This document shows positions 23,701 through 31,058 of a stretch of 48,008 nucleotides of DNA, one piece after another. Every line of letters begins with the position of its first letter. Positions within the stretch are counted from its first letter, which is position 1. Below the pieces are notes generated by a model. It did no database searches and was not told the origin of the DNA. It was given only the letters and a program-made list of their open reading frames with translations. Made by a program: the position numbers and the translations under genes. The DNA comes from a virus, in IMG/VR virus record IMGVR_UViG_3300006224_000013, positions 1 through 48,008 of that record, one strand, 5' to 3'.

Positions 23701-24076
23701 GCCGGCGGTCACGGTGGCCGGCGGGGCGACGGGCAGCGGTGGGTGGCAGATCGGGGGCGCGGGGACCACTGGCCAGACCGGGGCGGTCACGGGGACCGGG
23801 GGATGGGTGGTCGGTGGGGAGGGGGTGGCCCAACCCGATCACTATGTGCAGATCGCGACGGGAGGATGGGTGGTGGGCGGCAGTGGATCCACGGGGATCC
23901 TGGCGTTCGCCGATGGACCGTGTGCCTATCGCGTTCCCATTGGAGAGCTGGTACTCTGTACCGGAGCGGAACTCCTTCCCTTCCGGGATTGTTTCCCTCT
24001 CGCGATCGGAGAGCAGTTCTCCTCAGGATCGCTTGGATTTGGTGGGACTGCGACCACCGCTGGGGTGTCGGTATGA
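20777..24076 (+). CDS. Giant tandem-repeat fibre with embedded lectin domain
   Basis: 1099 residues from a GTG with a strong AGGAGG six bases upstream. Order of parts: N-terminal beta domain (1-215), about four diverged repeats (220-320), a jelly-roll domain starting TLFTDGFESGSGSAWD (about 320-525) that echoes the DGFDHY lectins of this cassette, then about 20 tandem repeats of roughly 20 residues (530-980) with core GATISSGSALTAPTL, then three GGWxxGGxG modules and a cysteine-containing end. Repeats of this kind usually fold as stacked beta-turns in an elongated shaft. The gene is likely the host-contact fibre or spike, the longest surface protein here. Confidence 0.75.
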   Translation: MAVGFGSSSKAVRTATTDPYTWSHTASGTTRAVVLACINYTSNTNQVSTVKYGTADGTGGVSLTQIVTASDSTGEATHVSLWFYGASDVPTGNQSWWVDLASATADDIVFIGMTFTGNGPCMVVHSDSVSNDQTSSAQCALRYGGKSAMAVCAFAGGLAAVGDYTLTANCSTVDSNDSGQEIQRVDRQTTAGTSDFTIGYTFTGTDDVALAALALSDDLSQAVAGATITTGARYEPTLRYAATGATISAGSTLTAPTIEASIPDQEVGGSVLTSTAALFAAAITVGAVTVGGATIPSGSTLYPASVPQRITAGTITASTGHTLFTDGFESGSGSAWDTGLDQASGTKSYSNSEAYAGTYRLVSTTTGSATAYAALWNNNNASATGYWEGECWVKFTTVPGSVTGNSPFITGRIESLSTTHFAVRLGTTGKVQWTIRLRDGTGGYVLQSDLGDPPTDWTRVRVIRDTTGANPQWTLHYGANSYSYTDTTSGTIQSIDGLGVGWYNANVGTTAVCTFDQCAEYDVAAVTAIYAPTLRYRAEGATIGSGSALTAPTLSANVAGATISSGAVLTAPTLTAQVVGATIASGATLSGPTVALVTNKARLIPIPLSGWAFLGIGYGLSTGAAQNVTGATIAAGATLTAPTLRAVVQGATIASASTLTAPTLRAGVQGATINSGSALTAPTLRGVVSVSGASLPSGSALTAPALRYRVQGATISSGATLTAPTLRAQILTALIPSGSALTAPSITTRVVVSGATIGSTAQITAPSLQHRIAGTVIPSGSALTAPTLRYRVQLPTIPSGSALYGPSITTQGTIGASTIASGSALFAPTLRYQLQGATISSGSVLTAPSLRAQVTGATISSGSALYAPTLRGRVQGAFLPSGSALYAPSLTARVQGATIAAGSALYPPTVAVGASAVGGTHRASTAVLYPPTLTGEGAVSGAFIASGAVLTAPTVTPGAVAVGLPFLASGVTLTAPAVTVAGGATGSGGWQIGGAGTTGQTGAVTGTGGWVVGGEGVAQPDHYVQIATGGWVVGGSGSTGILAFADGPCAYRVPIGELVLCTGAELLPFRDCFPLAIGEQFSSGSLGFGGTATTAGVSV
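22368..23720 (+). repeat. Coding tandem repeat, about 60-bp period, 20 copies
   Basis: DNA encoding the repeat core GATISSGSALTAPTL recurs about every 54-63 bases with a strongly conserved block for 'SGSAL-TAP'. Copies differ mainly by synonymous changes and one or two residues, indicating expansion by unequal recombination or slippage followed by drift. It is entirely coding and shows no spacers, so it is not a CRISPR. Confidence 0.8.
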
Positions 24077-25098
24077 GCGTGATTACGTTTAAGGGGCTCA
24101 GGGATGAGGTGTCGAGGATTCTGGATGAGGCGAATACGCCTGCCTCAGAAAGCACGACCACGAAGATCCTCATCAAGGATTTCCTGAACCAGTCGCATCA
24201 GCAGCGGGGTGGGGAGTTCCCCTGGCCCTTCATGCTGTGGCCCCAGGAAATGACGTTCTCGACGATTCTGGATCAGCACGTGTACATCCTGCATCCAGAG
24301 TTTCACAGGCCGTTGTACTTCCTGAATAAGACAACGGGGGAATACCTTCAGGAGGTGCCCTTCAGGGCTATCCCGCAGACGGGGAACAGGTGGACGGGGG
24401 TCACGGAAGACTTCGGGCATGCCAGGCATTTCTACTTCTGGTATCCCGGGCCGACCATCAGGCAACCAGCTAGCCCCACCACCCTCACCTTCGTCAGCTC
24501 TAGCCCGCTCGACAACACCACGACGTATGACGTGGTGGTGAAGGGAGAGGTGGTGGGGCCATCCGGTGGGCTGGGCTACGTCACGGCTGAGAAGATTACT
24601 CCCAACGGGGTAACCCCGGTCGTCACGGTGAATACGTATCGGACGATCCTCAGCATTACCAAGGCGGGTGCCTGGAATGGCACGATGACGGTCACAGATA
24701 CGACGACGGGGGACGTGCTCTATTCCCTACTCGACTGCGAGCTGGGGAGGCCGTATCGCGGGATTTTCATCAATGAGAATCCGACGTCCACAGGCCTTGA
24801 CGAGATTGAATACCGGTTCTATCGGCAGCCGATGGTCCTCGTGAATGACTATGACGTGCCGGATATCCCGTTCCCCCATACCCAGCTGATGGTGTATGAC
24901 GCGCTCGTGCACATGAGCGCGTATCTCACGGAGACCAATCCCCAGACGCTGGGGATCTGGCGCCAGAAACAGATGGAAGCGCAGCTTTCGTTGTATCAGG
25001 CGTACGGCACGGAAGGACAGACCCTGGAGGCTGTCCCCACGTATGTGCGCTATATCGACGATCGGGGACGGTCCATGCGTTCGCAGTGGGCGTGGTGA
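24073..25098 (+). CDS. Head-to-tail adaptor protein (gp4/tail-tubular-A-like)
   Basis: 341 residues; the ATG overlaps the fibre stop (ATGA). The frame is open far upstream, but that is the shadow of the repeat gene. N-terminal helices (FKGLRDEVSRILDEAN, KILIKDFLNQSHQQRGGEFPW) followed by a beta insertion (LTFVSSSPLDNTTTYDVVVK) and C-terminal helices (PFPHTQLMVYDALVHMSAYL) form the usual layout of adaptor proteins that dock under the portal. The nozzle-like gene follows at once, so the pair matches the P22 gp4-gp10 and T7 gp11-gp12 arrangements. Assignment rests on layout and order. Confidence 0.7.
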   Translation: MSVITFKGLRDEVSRILDEANTPASESTTTKILIKDFLNQSHQQRGGEFPWPFMLWPQEMTFSTILDQHVYILHPEFHRPLYFLNKTTGEYLQEVPFRAIPQTGNRWTGVTEDFGHARHFYFWYPGPTIRQPASPTTLTFVSSSPLDNTTTYDVVVKGEVVGPSGGLGYVTAEKITPNGVTPVVTVNTYRTILSITKAGAWNGTMTVTDTTTGDVLYSLLDCELGRPYRGIFINENPTSTGLDEIEYRFYRQPMVLVNDYDVPDIPFPHTQLMVYDALVHMSAYLTETNPQTLGIWRQKQMEAQLSLYQAYGTEGQTLEAVPTYVRYIDDRGRSMRSQWAW

Positions 25099-27203
25099 TG
25101 GCGGGCTGGGGTAAGGACTTCGAAACGATCGTGCCCTTCTTCCGGGAGGGCGTTCACACCTCGGCAGAAGGGGATCTGATCCCGGATGATGCGCTGAAGC
25201 GGGCGCGGAACGCCGCGTGGCAGTCGATTGGGGACTCCACGGCAGTGATCCGGAAGCGTCGCGGCTCACGGGTGATGAACACCACCGCCTGGGAAGGCGG
25301 AGCGATCATCGCCCAACACTGGTTTCGGAGACTGGAAGAGTCTGGGGTTTACACCTCTTACCACCTTGTTGTAGGGGAAACCGGGCTGGTGGGGCTGCTC
25401 CAGGGCGGGAATATCACGACGTATGCAGGGGTGACGCTCTCTCCGGGCGACCCGATGCTCCTCACGGCGAATAACCTGGCCTTTCTGATCAACGGGTCAG
25501 ACATTCTCCAGGGGATTCAATCGTATTCGGGCGTCAAGTTCGACGGCTCTACCTGGACGCGGATTGGGATTCTCCGCCCGGACGTGCCAACGGCGTCTGC
25601 TAGCGGCTCCGGAGAGATGACCGGGGAGTACGACGTTGCCCTCACGTACTACAACGAAGACACGGGCCATGAAAGCTCGCGAAGCGACGCGGTCACGGTC
25701 ACCGTTGCCTCGCAAAGTATTCTCGTCTCGTGGGCACCCCCGCCTGACCCGCAAGTTACGCACGTCCGGATCCAGCTCCGGAAAAACACGATCTCCATCA
25801 ATTTCTACCAAGCGGCGGAAATCCCGATAGGCACGTACTCAACCACGATTGACATCAATAACGATGAATACAATGCGTTGATCATCCTGTCGCCGGATAC
25901 GAACGATAATGACCCGCCTCCTTCCGGAATCAAGTTCCTTGCCTGGCATAGGGGGAGACTGTTCGTTGCCGACGACTCCACGCTGTACTACTCGCAGATT
26001 GCCCTTCCGGAAGGGTTCGATCCCGAGTCTTATGAGCTGATCAACCCGGATGATGGTCAGCGCATCACGGGGCTGTTCGTCGCCCATGACGTGTTGATTC
26101 TCCTCAAAGAGAACTCAACCTACGCCCTTATCGGGGATGGCCCCAATGACTGGGTGATCCGGTTGATCTCAAACTCAATCGGATGCGTCGCCCAGAAATC
26201 CGTGGTCTCCGCAGATGGCCGTACGTACTGGTGGAGCGAACGTGGCCCCATCACCTGGGATGGCCAGTTAGACCCAGAGCCCTTTGGCACGCCCCTGATT
26301 GCCGCGGATCTCACGGCTGACGCGCTGAACTACGCGAAGCTAGGACTGATCCACGCGGCGGTGGATGCTCAGCAAGAGCGGATCGTCTGGGCCGTGCCAG
26401 GGGTCGGGCATTCCCAAGCGAATCTGCTCTACCCCTATCACTTCCGGCTGGAACGCTGGGAGGGCATCTGGGACCCCTTCGACATTGCCTCGATGGTCGT
26501 TGCGGATGACACCAACGGCACGCCCTGGGTTTATCTGGGCGGCTACAACGGGAGGGTCTACCGGTTATGGGACGCCGACACGGACGGAGTCTATTCCGGC
26601 ACGACGAAGAGTGTGTTTGTGGCCTCAGCCACGACGATGCTCACCATTCCGATTGTCAGCTTGGACACCACGGTCGGCCTCGAAGGGCTCTACGCCGTGT
26701 TCGTGGACGTGATCACGGGGGAATATCTGGGACGTTACAGGATTGCGAGCAATACGGCGGTGGATTTCACCCTCACAAGCGCACTCGTGGGGATTGAAGT
26801 AGGACAGACACTGTACGTCTATATCGGATCTCCTGATTTCCAGGTGGACTGCAAATGGTTCGACGAGGGACGCCCATTCTGGAAGAAACGGTACGAGTAT
26901 TTCTACCTCCAGACGAAAACGCCTGGAACCTCTGATCTCTACGCGGACTTCGCGTATAATTTCGATGAGATTACGCTGGATACGCGGATCTTCGCGCTCG
27001 CTGGCGGAGGTTCGGCAGCGGTGTGGGACGAGTCCTTGTGGGACGTGGCAACGTGGACGGCCACGGTTCCTACGAACAAGCGGGTTCGGATGGGGCGAAC
27101 GGGGAGAGTTTGGCGAGTCAGGCTCCGCCACCACGAACCCAACCGCCCATTGATGCTCCACAAGGCGGGGATGCGTGGGGAGCTGCTGACGGATAAGAGG
27201 TAG
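25098..27203 (+). CDS. Tail nozzle protein (gp10/tail-tubular-B-like)
   Basis: 701 residues from the ATG at 25098 that overlaps the adaptor stop (TGATG). It opens with FETIVPFFREGVHTSAEGDLIPDDAL, then has repeated blade-like beta segments including HRGRLFVADDSTLYYSQI, ITGLFVAHDVLILLKENSTYAL, and ADGRTYWWSERGPITWDG. That periodic pattern is characteristic of beta-propeller nozzle proteins of short-tailed phages, which close the tail and retain DNA. The C-terminal quarter includes FNFDEITLD-type strands and a basic end (RMGRTGRVWRVRLRHHEP). Confidence 0.75.
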   Translation: MAGWGKDFETIVPFFREGVHTSAEGDLIPDDALKRARNAAWQSIGDSTAVIRKRRGSRVMNTTAWEGGAIIAQHWFRRLEESGVYTSYHLVVGETGLVGLLQGGNITTYAGVTLSPGDPMLLTANNLAFLINGSDILQGIQSYSGVKFDGSTWTRIGILRPDVPTASASGSGEMTGEYDVALTYYNEDTGHESSRSDAVTVTVASQSILVSWAPPPDPQVTHVRIQLRKNTISINFYQAAEIPIGTYSTTIDINNDEYNALIILSPDTNDNDPPPSGIKFLAWHRGRLFVADDSTLYYSQIALPEGFDPESYELINPDDGQRITGLFVAHDVLILLKENSTYALIGDGPNDWVIRLISNSIGCVAQKSVVSADGRTYWWSERGPITWDGQLDPEPFGTPLIAADLTADALNYAKLGLIHAAVDAQQERIVWAVPGVGHSQANLLYPYHFRLERWEGIWDPFDIASMVVADDTNGTPWVYLGGYNGRVYRLWDADTDGVYSGTTKSVFVASATTMLTIPIVSLDTTVGLEGLYAVFVDVITGEYLGRYRIASNTAVDFTLTSALVGIEVGQTLYVYIGSPDFQVDCKWFDEGRPFWKKRYEYFYLQTKTPGTSDLYADFAYNFDEITLDTRIFALAGGGSAAVWDESLWDVATWTATVPTNKRVRMGRTGRVWRVRLRHHEPNRPLMLHKAGMRGELLTDKR

Positions 27204-27205
27204 GC

Positions 27206-27577
27206 GTGGATTACCAGCGACAGCGGCAAAGCGAGCGGATTAACACGTCGGCTCTTCTTCAGGAGCTGAAGGCGCTCGCCCAGACGATCTCCAAGAGCGT
27301 TCCCACTGCCCAGTATGAATATGTCGATGTGACGTTCAACGCCACAGCGAATGGCGATACGGAAATCCGCCATTCCATGACGGGGATCCGTGATCCGGAG
27401 CAGGTCAGAGCCATCCCCGTGGAGTGGAGATTTCCCTCCCTGCCGTTGGACGCAGTGTTTATCTATAAGGATACGTCGGCAACCCGGAAGCTGTGGGGCG
27501 CTGGTTACATCATCCTCCGATGCAACGTGGCGAGTGCGCAAGCCCGCTTGATGCTCTTTGTGGAGCCCATCCGATGA
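27206..27577 (+). CDS. Small beta-rich tail-associated protein (GTG start)
   Basis: 123 residues from a GTG two bases after the nozzle stop. A basic helical start (QRQRQSERINTSALLQELKA) is followed by a compact beta domain (YEYVDVTFNATANGDTEIRH, GAGYIILRCNVASAQARLML). Proteins with this 'DVTFxxxxxxDTxIRH ... GYxxLRxxxA' organisation occur after nozzle genes in other short-tailed phages. Probable tail component with unassigned function. Confidence 0.58.
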   Translation: MDYQRQRQSERINTSALLQELKALAQTISKSVPTAQYEYVDVTFNATANGDTEIRHSMTGIRDPEQVRAIPVEWRFPSLPLDAVFIYKDTSATRKLWGAGYIILRCNVASAQARLMLFVEPIR

Positions 27578-28572
27578 GAAAAGCCTTCGTCCTCGGGATT
27601 GCCGCGCTGGTCCTGCGCACCGCCCTCTGGGGCCCCGTCGCACTGGCCCAGGTCAACTCCGGTGCCGCCCCTTATATCTTTGTTCCCGGCACGACCATCT
27701 CTTCCTCAGAGGTGAATACGAACTTCTCCCGGATCTACTCCGATGCGTTAGACCGCACGGGTGGATCGATGACGGGGGACCTGACAGCCAGAGCTATCGT
27801 TCCGGCTGCAGACAATACGTATGACCTGGGAACCACGCTGCTGAGGTGGCGAAATATCTACGTCGTCGGCTCAGTCGGGTCTGTCGGAGGGGCGCTCTCT
27901 GCCATTTCAACTGCCCCTCCGCAGTTCACGGTGGGCTACGACGGATCGAACAAGCTCGACCTTTCCGTCAGCAGCACAGGAGCGGTTTCCCTCAACGCCA
28001 CGGGCTCCGGCGCGGCCTTTACGTTCTCCGACAATGTCACGGCGGCAGGCACGCTGACCGTGAGCGGGGGCTTCATCGGCTCTGGCACAGGCTCTTTCGC
28101 GGATACCCTCACGATTTCCAAGGGCTCTGGAACGGGACTCTCGTTGACGGCGTCGAACGCCTCCATTGGGGGCACGCTCGCCGTCACGGGGACGTCAACG
28201 CTTTCCGGAGTGGCGACGGCATCGAGCGGATTGACCGTGACGACTGGCGGCGTCACCGTCTCTGCGGGCGGGTTGACCCTCAGTGCGGGTCCCCTGGTGC
28301 TGCCCATCCGGACAGAAACGACGTCCCCGCAGACTGCGGCCACGGCCAACGTGGTGATCATCGCGAACTCCGCGAGCGCATTCACGTTGAACCTCTACCA
28401 ATGTAGCGGGAACACCGGAAAGGTCCTGATCATCAAGGACCTGGGCGCGAACGATACCACCGTGGATCCGGATGGATCAGAACAGATTGATGGCTCTTCC
28501 ACGAAGACTGTGGCCACCACGACTCAGGCCCTCATCATCTGTGATGGCACGGCGTGGTACACCATCGGGTGA
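27574..28572 (+). CDS. Tail-fibre-like protein with N-terminal signal peptide
   Basis: 332 residues from the ATG at 27574, overlapping the preceding gene (ATGA). Residues 1-26 form a textbook signal peptide: MRKAFVLGIAALVLR, then a hydrophobic core and a VALAQ cleavage site. The rest looks like a fibre shaft: DRTGGSMTGDLTARAIVPAA and YDLGTTLLRWRNIYV, typical of phage tail fibres, then glycine/threonine/serine repeats and a beta-sandwich end (TLNLYQCSGNTGKVLIIKDLG). Virion fibres are normally assembled in the cytoplasm, so a secretion signal is odd. It may be surface displayed, or used after lysis. Confidence 0.68.
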   Translation: MRKAFVLGIAALVLRTALWGPVALAQVNSGAAPYIFVPGTTISSSEVNTNFSRIYSDALDRTGGSMTGDLTARAIVPAADNTYDLGTTLLRWRNIYVVGSVGSVGGALSAISTAPPQFTVGYDGSNKLDLSVSSTGAVSLNATGSGAAFTFSDNVTAAGTLTVSGGFIGSGTGSFADTLTISKGSGTGLSLTASNASIGGTLAVTGTSTLSGVATASSGLTVTTGGVTVSAGGLTLSAGPLVLPIRTETTSPQTAATANVVIIANSASAFTLNLYQCSGNTGKVLIIKDLGANDTTVDPDGSEQIDGSSTKTVATTTQALIICDGTAWYTIG

Positions 28573-28578
28573 GGACGT

Positions 28579-28971
28579 ATGGAAGACCCAACCGCCCACC
28601 CAATGGAAATGCTCCTTGCGCTGATCCACAAGGAGATGAACGCGGGCTTTGACCGCGTGACATCGAGGCTTGATCGGATCAACGGGACGGTGCAGGAACA
28701 AGGCAAGCAGATCGCGGTCTTAGAAACGGCGATGGATCTCAACGCCACGGCGGTGCAACAAACGGCGCAGGATCTTTCCCAAATGGCCACGGATTTCATC
28801 GATCATCGGGCCCGCTGCCCGTTTGACAAGAACGGCAACCCCACGGAGAACGCCCGGGATTACGTCAAGCTCCCGCGTAGCCACGTGATGGCCGCGGGCA
28901 GCCTCGGGGCCATCATCGCCACGACGCTCATTGAGATGCTTCCGCGGCTCTTCGCCAGGCTCGCCCCATGA
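28579..28971 (+). CDS. Coiled-coil protein with C-terminal membrane helix (XhlA/holin-like)
   Basis: 130 residues. A long coiled coil with a heptad of small and charged residues (MNAGFDRVTSRLDRINGTVQEQ...LETAMDLN) covers residues 18-78, followed by a polar linker and a hydrophobic helix at about 103-125 (VMAAGSLGAIIATTLIEMLP). This layout matches XhlA-like proteins, which help the holin in lysis, and some holins. Its stop overlaps the transglycosylase start (ATGA), supporting a lysis-group role. Confidence 0.62.
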   Translation: MEDPTAHPMEMLLALIHKEMNAGFDRVTSRLDRINGTVQEQGKQIAVLETAMDLNATAVQQTAQDLSQMATDFIDHRARCPFDKNGNPTENARDYVKLPRSHVMAAGSLGAIIATTLIEMLPRLFARLAP

Positions 28972-29453
28972 AGTCCCCCTACCGCGAAGAGATCGAAGTG
29001 GCCGCAGCGCGGTATCAGCTCGATCCGCTGCTTGTGGAGTCCGTGGTGTGGCAGGAATCTGCCGGGCACGCGGATGCCTTCCGCTTCGAGCCGGGCTACT
29101 GGGAGCGGTATTGCAAGGAACGCGCGAAGTGGAGAGACGAGGATCCCCGGAGGATCGCCAGTTCCTACGGGCTGATGCAGATTATGTATCCCACGGCGCT
29201 GGATTACGGGTATGCAGGGCCTCCGGAAGGGCTCTTCCACATTCCCAGAAACCTAGCGATAGGTTGTCAGATTCTCGCGGATTTGATCAAGCGAATGGAT
29301 GGAGACATTGAAAAGGCGTTAGCCGCGTACAACGGGGGCGTGGGCGGGGTGTTCCGCTCGTTCCCTCAAGCGTACGCCCGTCGAGTGGTCGATCGGTATG
29401 AACGGCTCACCGCCGCGCGTGAAGGTCGTGATCGCCAAGGTCAACGGACGTGA
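28968..29453 (+). CDS. Endolysin: lytic transglycosylase (SLT fold)
   Basis: 161 residues. The transglycosylase signature is complete: catalytic Glu30 in VVWQESAG, SYGLMQIM at 66-73, and AAYNGG at 119-124. The enzyme cleaves the glycan strand of peptidoglycan between MurNAc and GlcNAc. It lacks a signal peptide, so it would depend on a holin, and the coiled-coil/TM gene just upstream is the likely partner. It is a single-domain enzyme without a visible cell-wall-binding module. Confidence 0.85.
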   Translation: MKSPYREEIEVAAARYQLDPLLVESVVWQESAGHADAFRFEPGYWERYCKERAKWRDEDPRRIASSYGLMQIMYPTALDYGYAGPPEGLFHIPRNLAIGCQILADLIKRMDGDIEKALAAYNGGVGGVFRSFPQAYARRVVDRYERLTAAREGRDRQGQRT

Positions 29454-29583
29454 TGTGAGGACCAAGCTCGTCGTCATGGAGGAGGTTCCGTTCTGGGCGA
29501 AGGTGGGATGGCACTTCATCTGTGCCGATCCTGAGGATGAGTTCGCGTTGATCTACTGGCTGGAGACGGACGGGCGCCGATGA
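29398..29583 (+). CDS. Small hypothetical protein overlapping the endolysin
   Basis: 61 residues. The start is nested 56 bases inside the endolysin end, and its stop overlaps the hydrolase start (ATGA). Beta-rich (VKVVIAKVNGRDVRTKLVVM, a D/E-rich tail). The coupling into the next gene supports it. In lysis groups, nested small genes are often spanins, but this one has no signal peptide or lipobox, so I give no role. Confidence 0.55.
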   Translation: MNGSPPRVKVVIAKVNGRDVRTKLVVMEEVPFWAKVGWHFICADPEDEFALIYWLETDGRR

Positions 29584-30224
29584 AGATTCTGCCGATTGGC
29601 GGGACGTGGAGTTGGAAGGGTGAGCTGGAAGACCACAGTGGGGAATGGTGGCATCCACGGAATCCCTTCATGAAGTTCCTGGGCGACCGCGGATTCGAGC
29701 ATGTCTGCCCGGCAGAGCCATTCATCTGGTCTACCCAGGTCAATGGAAGCCTCTTCTGGGCGAAGAACCATACCGATTGGCAGGCAGGCGGCGCGGCCCT
29801 TTGTTACTATCTTGGGACTTCCCGGTATGGCCCGGCGGAAGTCCCCCTGGAAGACCGGAACATCATCGCCCATAGCCATGCCGGGCAGGTTGTCGCCTAT
29901 GCCGCGGCGTTCCGCGGGCTGCACATCAACAATCTCGTCACCATTGGCAGCCCCGTGCGGCATGACATGCGCCCGATTTACCGCGCCGCTCGCCCCCAAA
30001 TCAAGTTCTGGCTTCACATCGCGTCTGACTGGTCCGATCGGATGCAATGGTTCGGAGAGTGGTTTGACGGCTCCGTTGGGGTGCAGCGGAGGCAGCCCTT
30101 TGCGGATGTCAACGACCAGCTCCCCGGGATCGGCCATTCGAAGATCCTGAGAGATCCAGAGTACTTCCGCTGTTGGGATGAATTGGGCTGGCTTGAGATG
30201 CTCCAGCCACAGAACAAGGAATAA
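29580..30224 (+). CDS. Alpha/beta hydrolase (lipase/esterase-like) in the lysis group
   Basis: 214 residues. The nucleophile elbow IIAHSHAGQVV places Ser99 in an AHSHAG variant of GHSxGG; Asp150 or Asp153 (IASDWSDRM) and His186 (GIGHSKIL) complete a plausible triad, in the order Ser-Asp-His of this fold. The strand before the elbow and the GSPVRH loop after it are typical. Next to an endolysin, such a hydrolase recalls LysB esterases that detach the mycolate layer of mycobacteria, but family membership is not shown and the substrate is unknown. It may instead act on other ester-linked envelope lipids. Confidence 0.72.
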   Translation: MKILPIGGTWSWKGELEDHSGEWWHPRNPFMKFLGDRGFEHVCPAEPFIWSTQVNGSLFWAKNHTDWQAGGAALCYYLGTSRYGPAEVPLEDRNIIAHSHAGQVVAYAAAFRGLHINNLVTIGSPVRHDMRPIYRAARPQIKFWLHIASDWSDRMQWFGEWFDGSVGVQRRQPFADVNDQLPGIGHSKILRDPEYFRCWDELGWLEMLQPQNKE

Positions 30225-30227
30225 CCA

Positions 30228-31058
30228 ATGTCTATCCTGCCCATCAAGCCGAAGCCCGGATGGGGTCCTGACTCAGACCCGACGCCGGAAGACCCGTTCA
30301 GCTATTCGGACTACATCATCCAAGGGCAGTTTACGCCGGAGGAATGGGCCAAGCAGCAGGAATACCTCAAGGGGCTGCCGCCGAAAGAGCCTTGGAACCC
30401 GTTTCCGAATCCGCCGAGGCCCCCAGAAGACGAGGCCGCTCCACTGCCGATTCCACAGCTTCCGCGGCAGCCGGATCTGCAGGTTGCGCAGGGTCCGGCG
30501 CTCGAAACGGCCCTGGGCTCCAGCACCCCTCCGCAGAAGAAGCAGAGCTGGTGGGATCGCATTCAGGAGAAAGTCCAGGGTCTTCCGCGGAAGCCGACCT
30601 TCATGGAAGCCGTCCGATCGCTGGCGAGCACTGGGCGGATGCCTCAGGGCTTAACCTATCAGTCTCCACAACAGCCATCTCCTCAGGGCATTGGCCAGGC
30701 CGTGCCTCCTGGGCTCTTCCAACGAAAGAAGGCACTACCAATGCAGAATCCTTGGGCTTCCTACGTCAACAGGCTCCCTCAGGGCTCCCCACAGGTTCAG
30801 AATCTCATGCAGTATGGGCAGCTGGCCCCGGAGGGGCAGGACCCGTTTACGCCGTTCGGCGGAGGGCCTTCCCGCGGAGGTCCCGCCCAGTTCGGCTCGC
30901 AGGTCGGCGGAGGATTCGGGGGCGGTGAAAGCGATTTCTTCACCCGGCAGAGTCGGCAGTTCTCGCAAGCCGCGGCACCGAAGGAACAGGAAGCGCTGGG
31001 GCAGGCGCTGCGCCCCCGTCGACGGCCCCGCCTGGGTCTCGGAGGAGGAGGATTCTGA
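30228..31058 (+). CDS. Proline-rich probable internal virion protein
   Basis: 276 residues. Proline/glutamine-rich and largely disordered (residues 45-90 have many PP and PxP motifs), with a helical stretch around QSWWDRIQEKVQGLP and a glycine-rich end (GGGFGGGESDFF, then GLGGGGF). The final residues are arginine-rich. Its place at the head of a run of similar low-complexity proteins suggests ejection proteins delivered with DNA. No family recognised. Confidence 0.55.
   Translation: MSILPIKPKPGWGPDSDPTPEDPFSYSDYIIQGQFTPEEWAKQQEYLKGLPPKEPWNPFPNPPRPPEDEAAPLPIPQLPRQPDLQVAQGPALETALGSSTPPQKKQSWWDRIQEKVQGLPRKPTFMEAVRSLASTGRMPQGLTYQSPQQPSPQGIGQAVPPGLFQRKKALPMQNPWASYVNRLPQGSPQVQNLMQYGQLAPEGQDPFTPFGGGPSRGGPAQFGSQVGGGFGGGESDFFTRQSRQFSQAAAPKEQEALGQALRPRRRPRLGLGGGGF

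Noticed and set aside
22368-23720. Regular ~60-bp repeats as a CRISPR array
   Set aside because: Repeats are continuous coding sequence without unique spacers and translate into a repeating protein.
22327-24072. Long plus-strand frame continuing into the adaptor gene
   Set aside because: It overlaps the repeat fibre in another frame. Its composition (Gly/Arg/His-rich shadow) is an artefact of the GC-rich repeats. The adaptor starts at the ATG at 24073.
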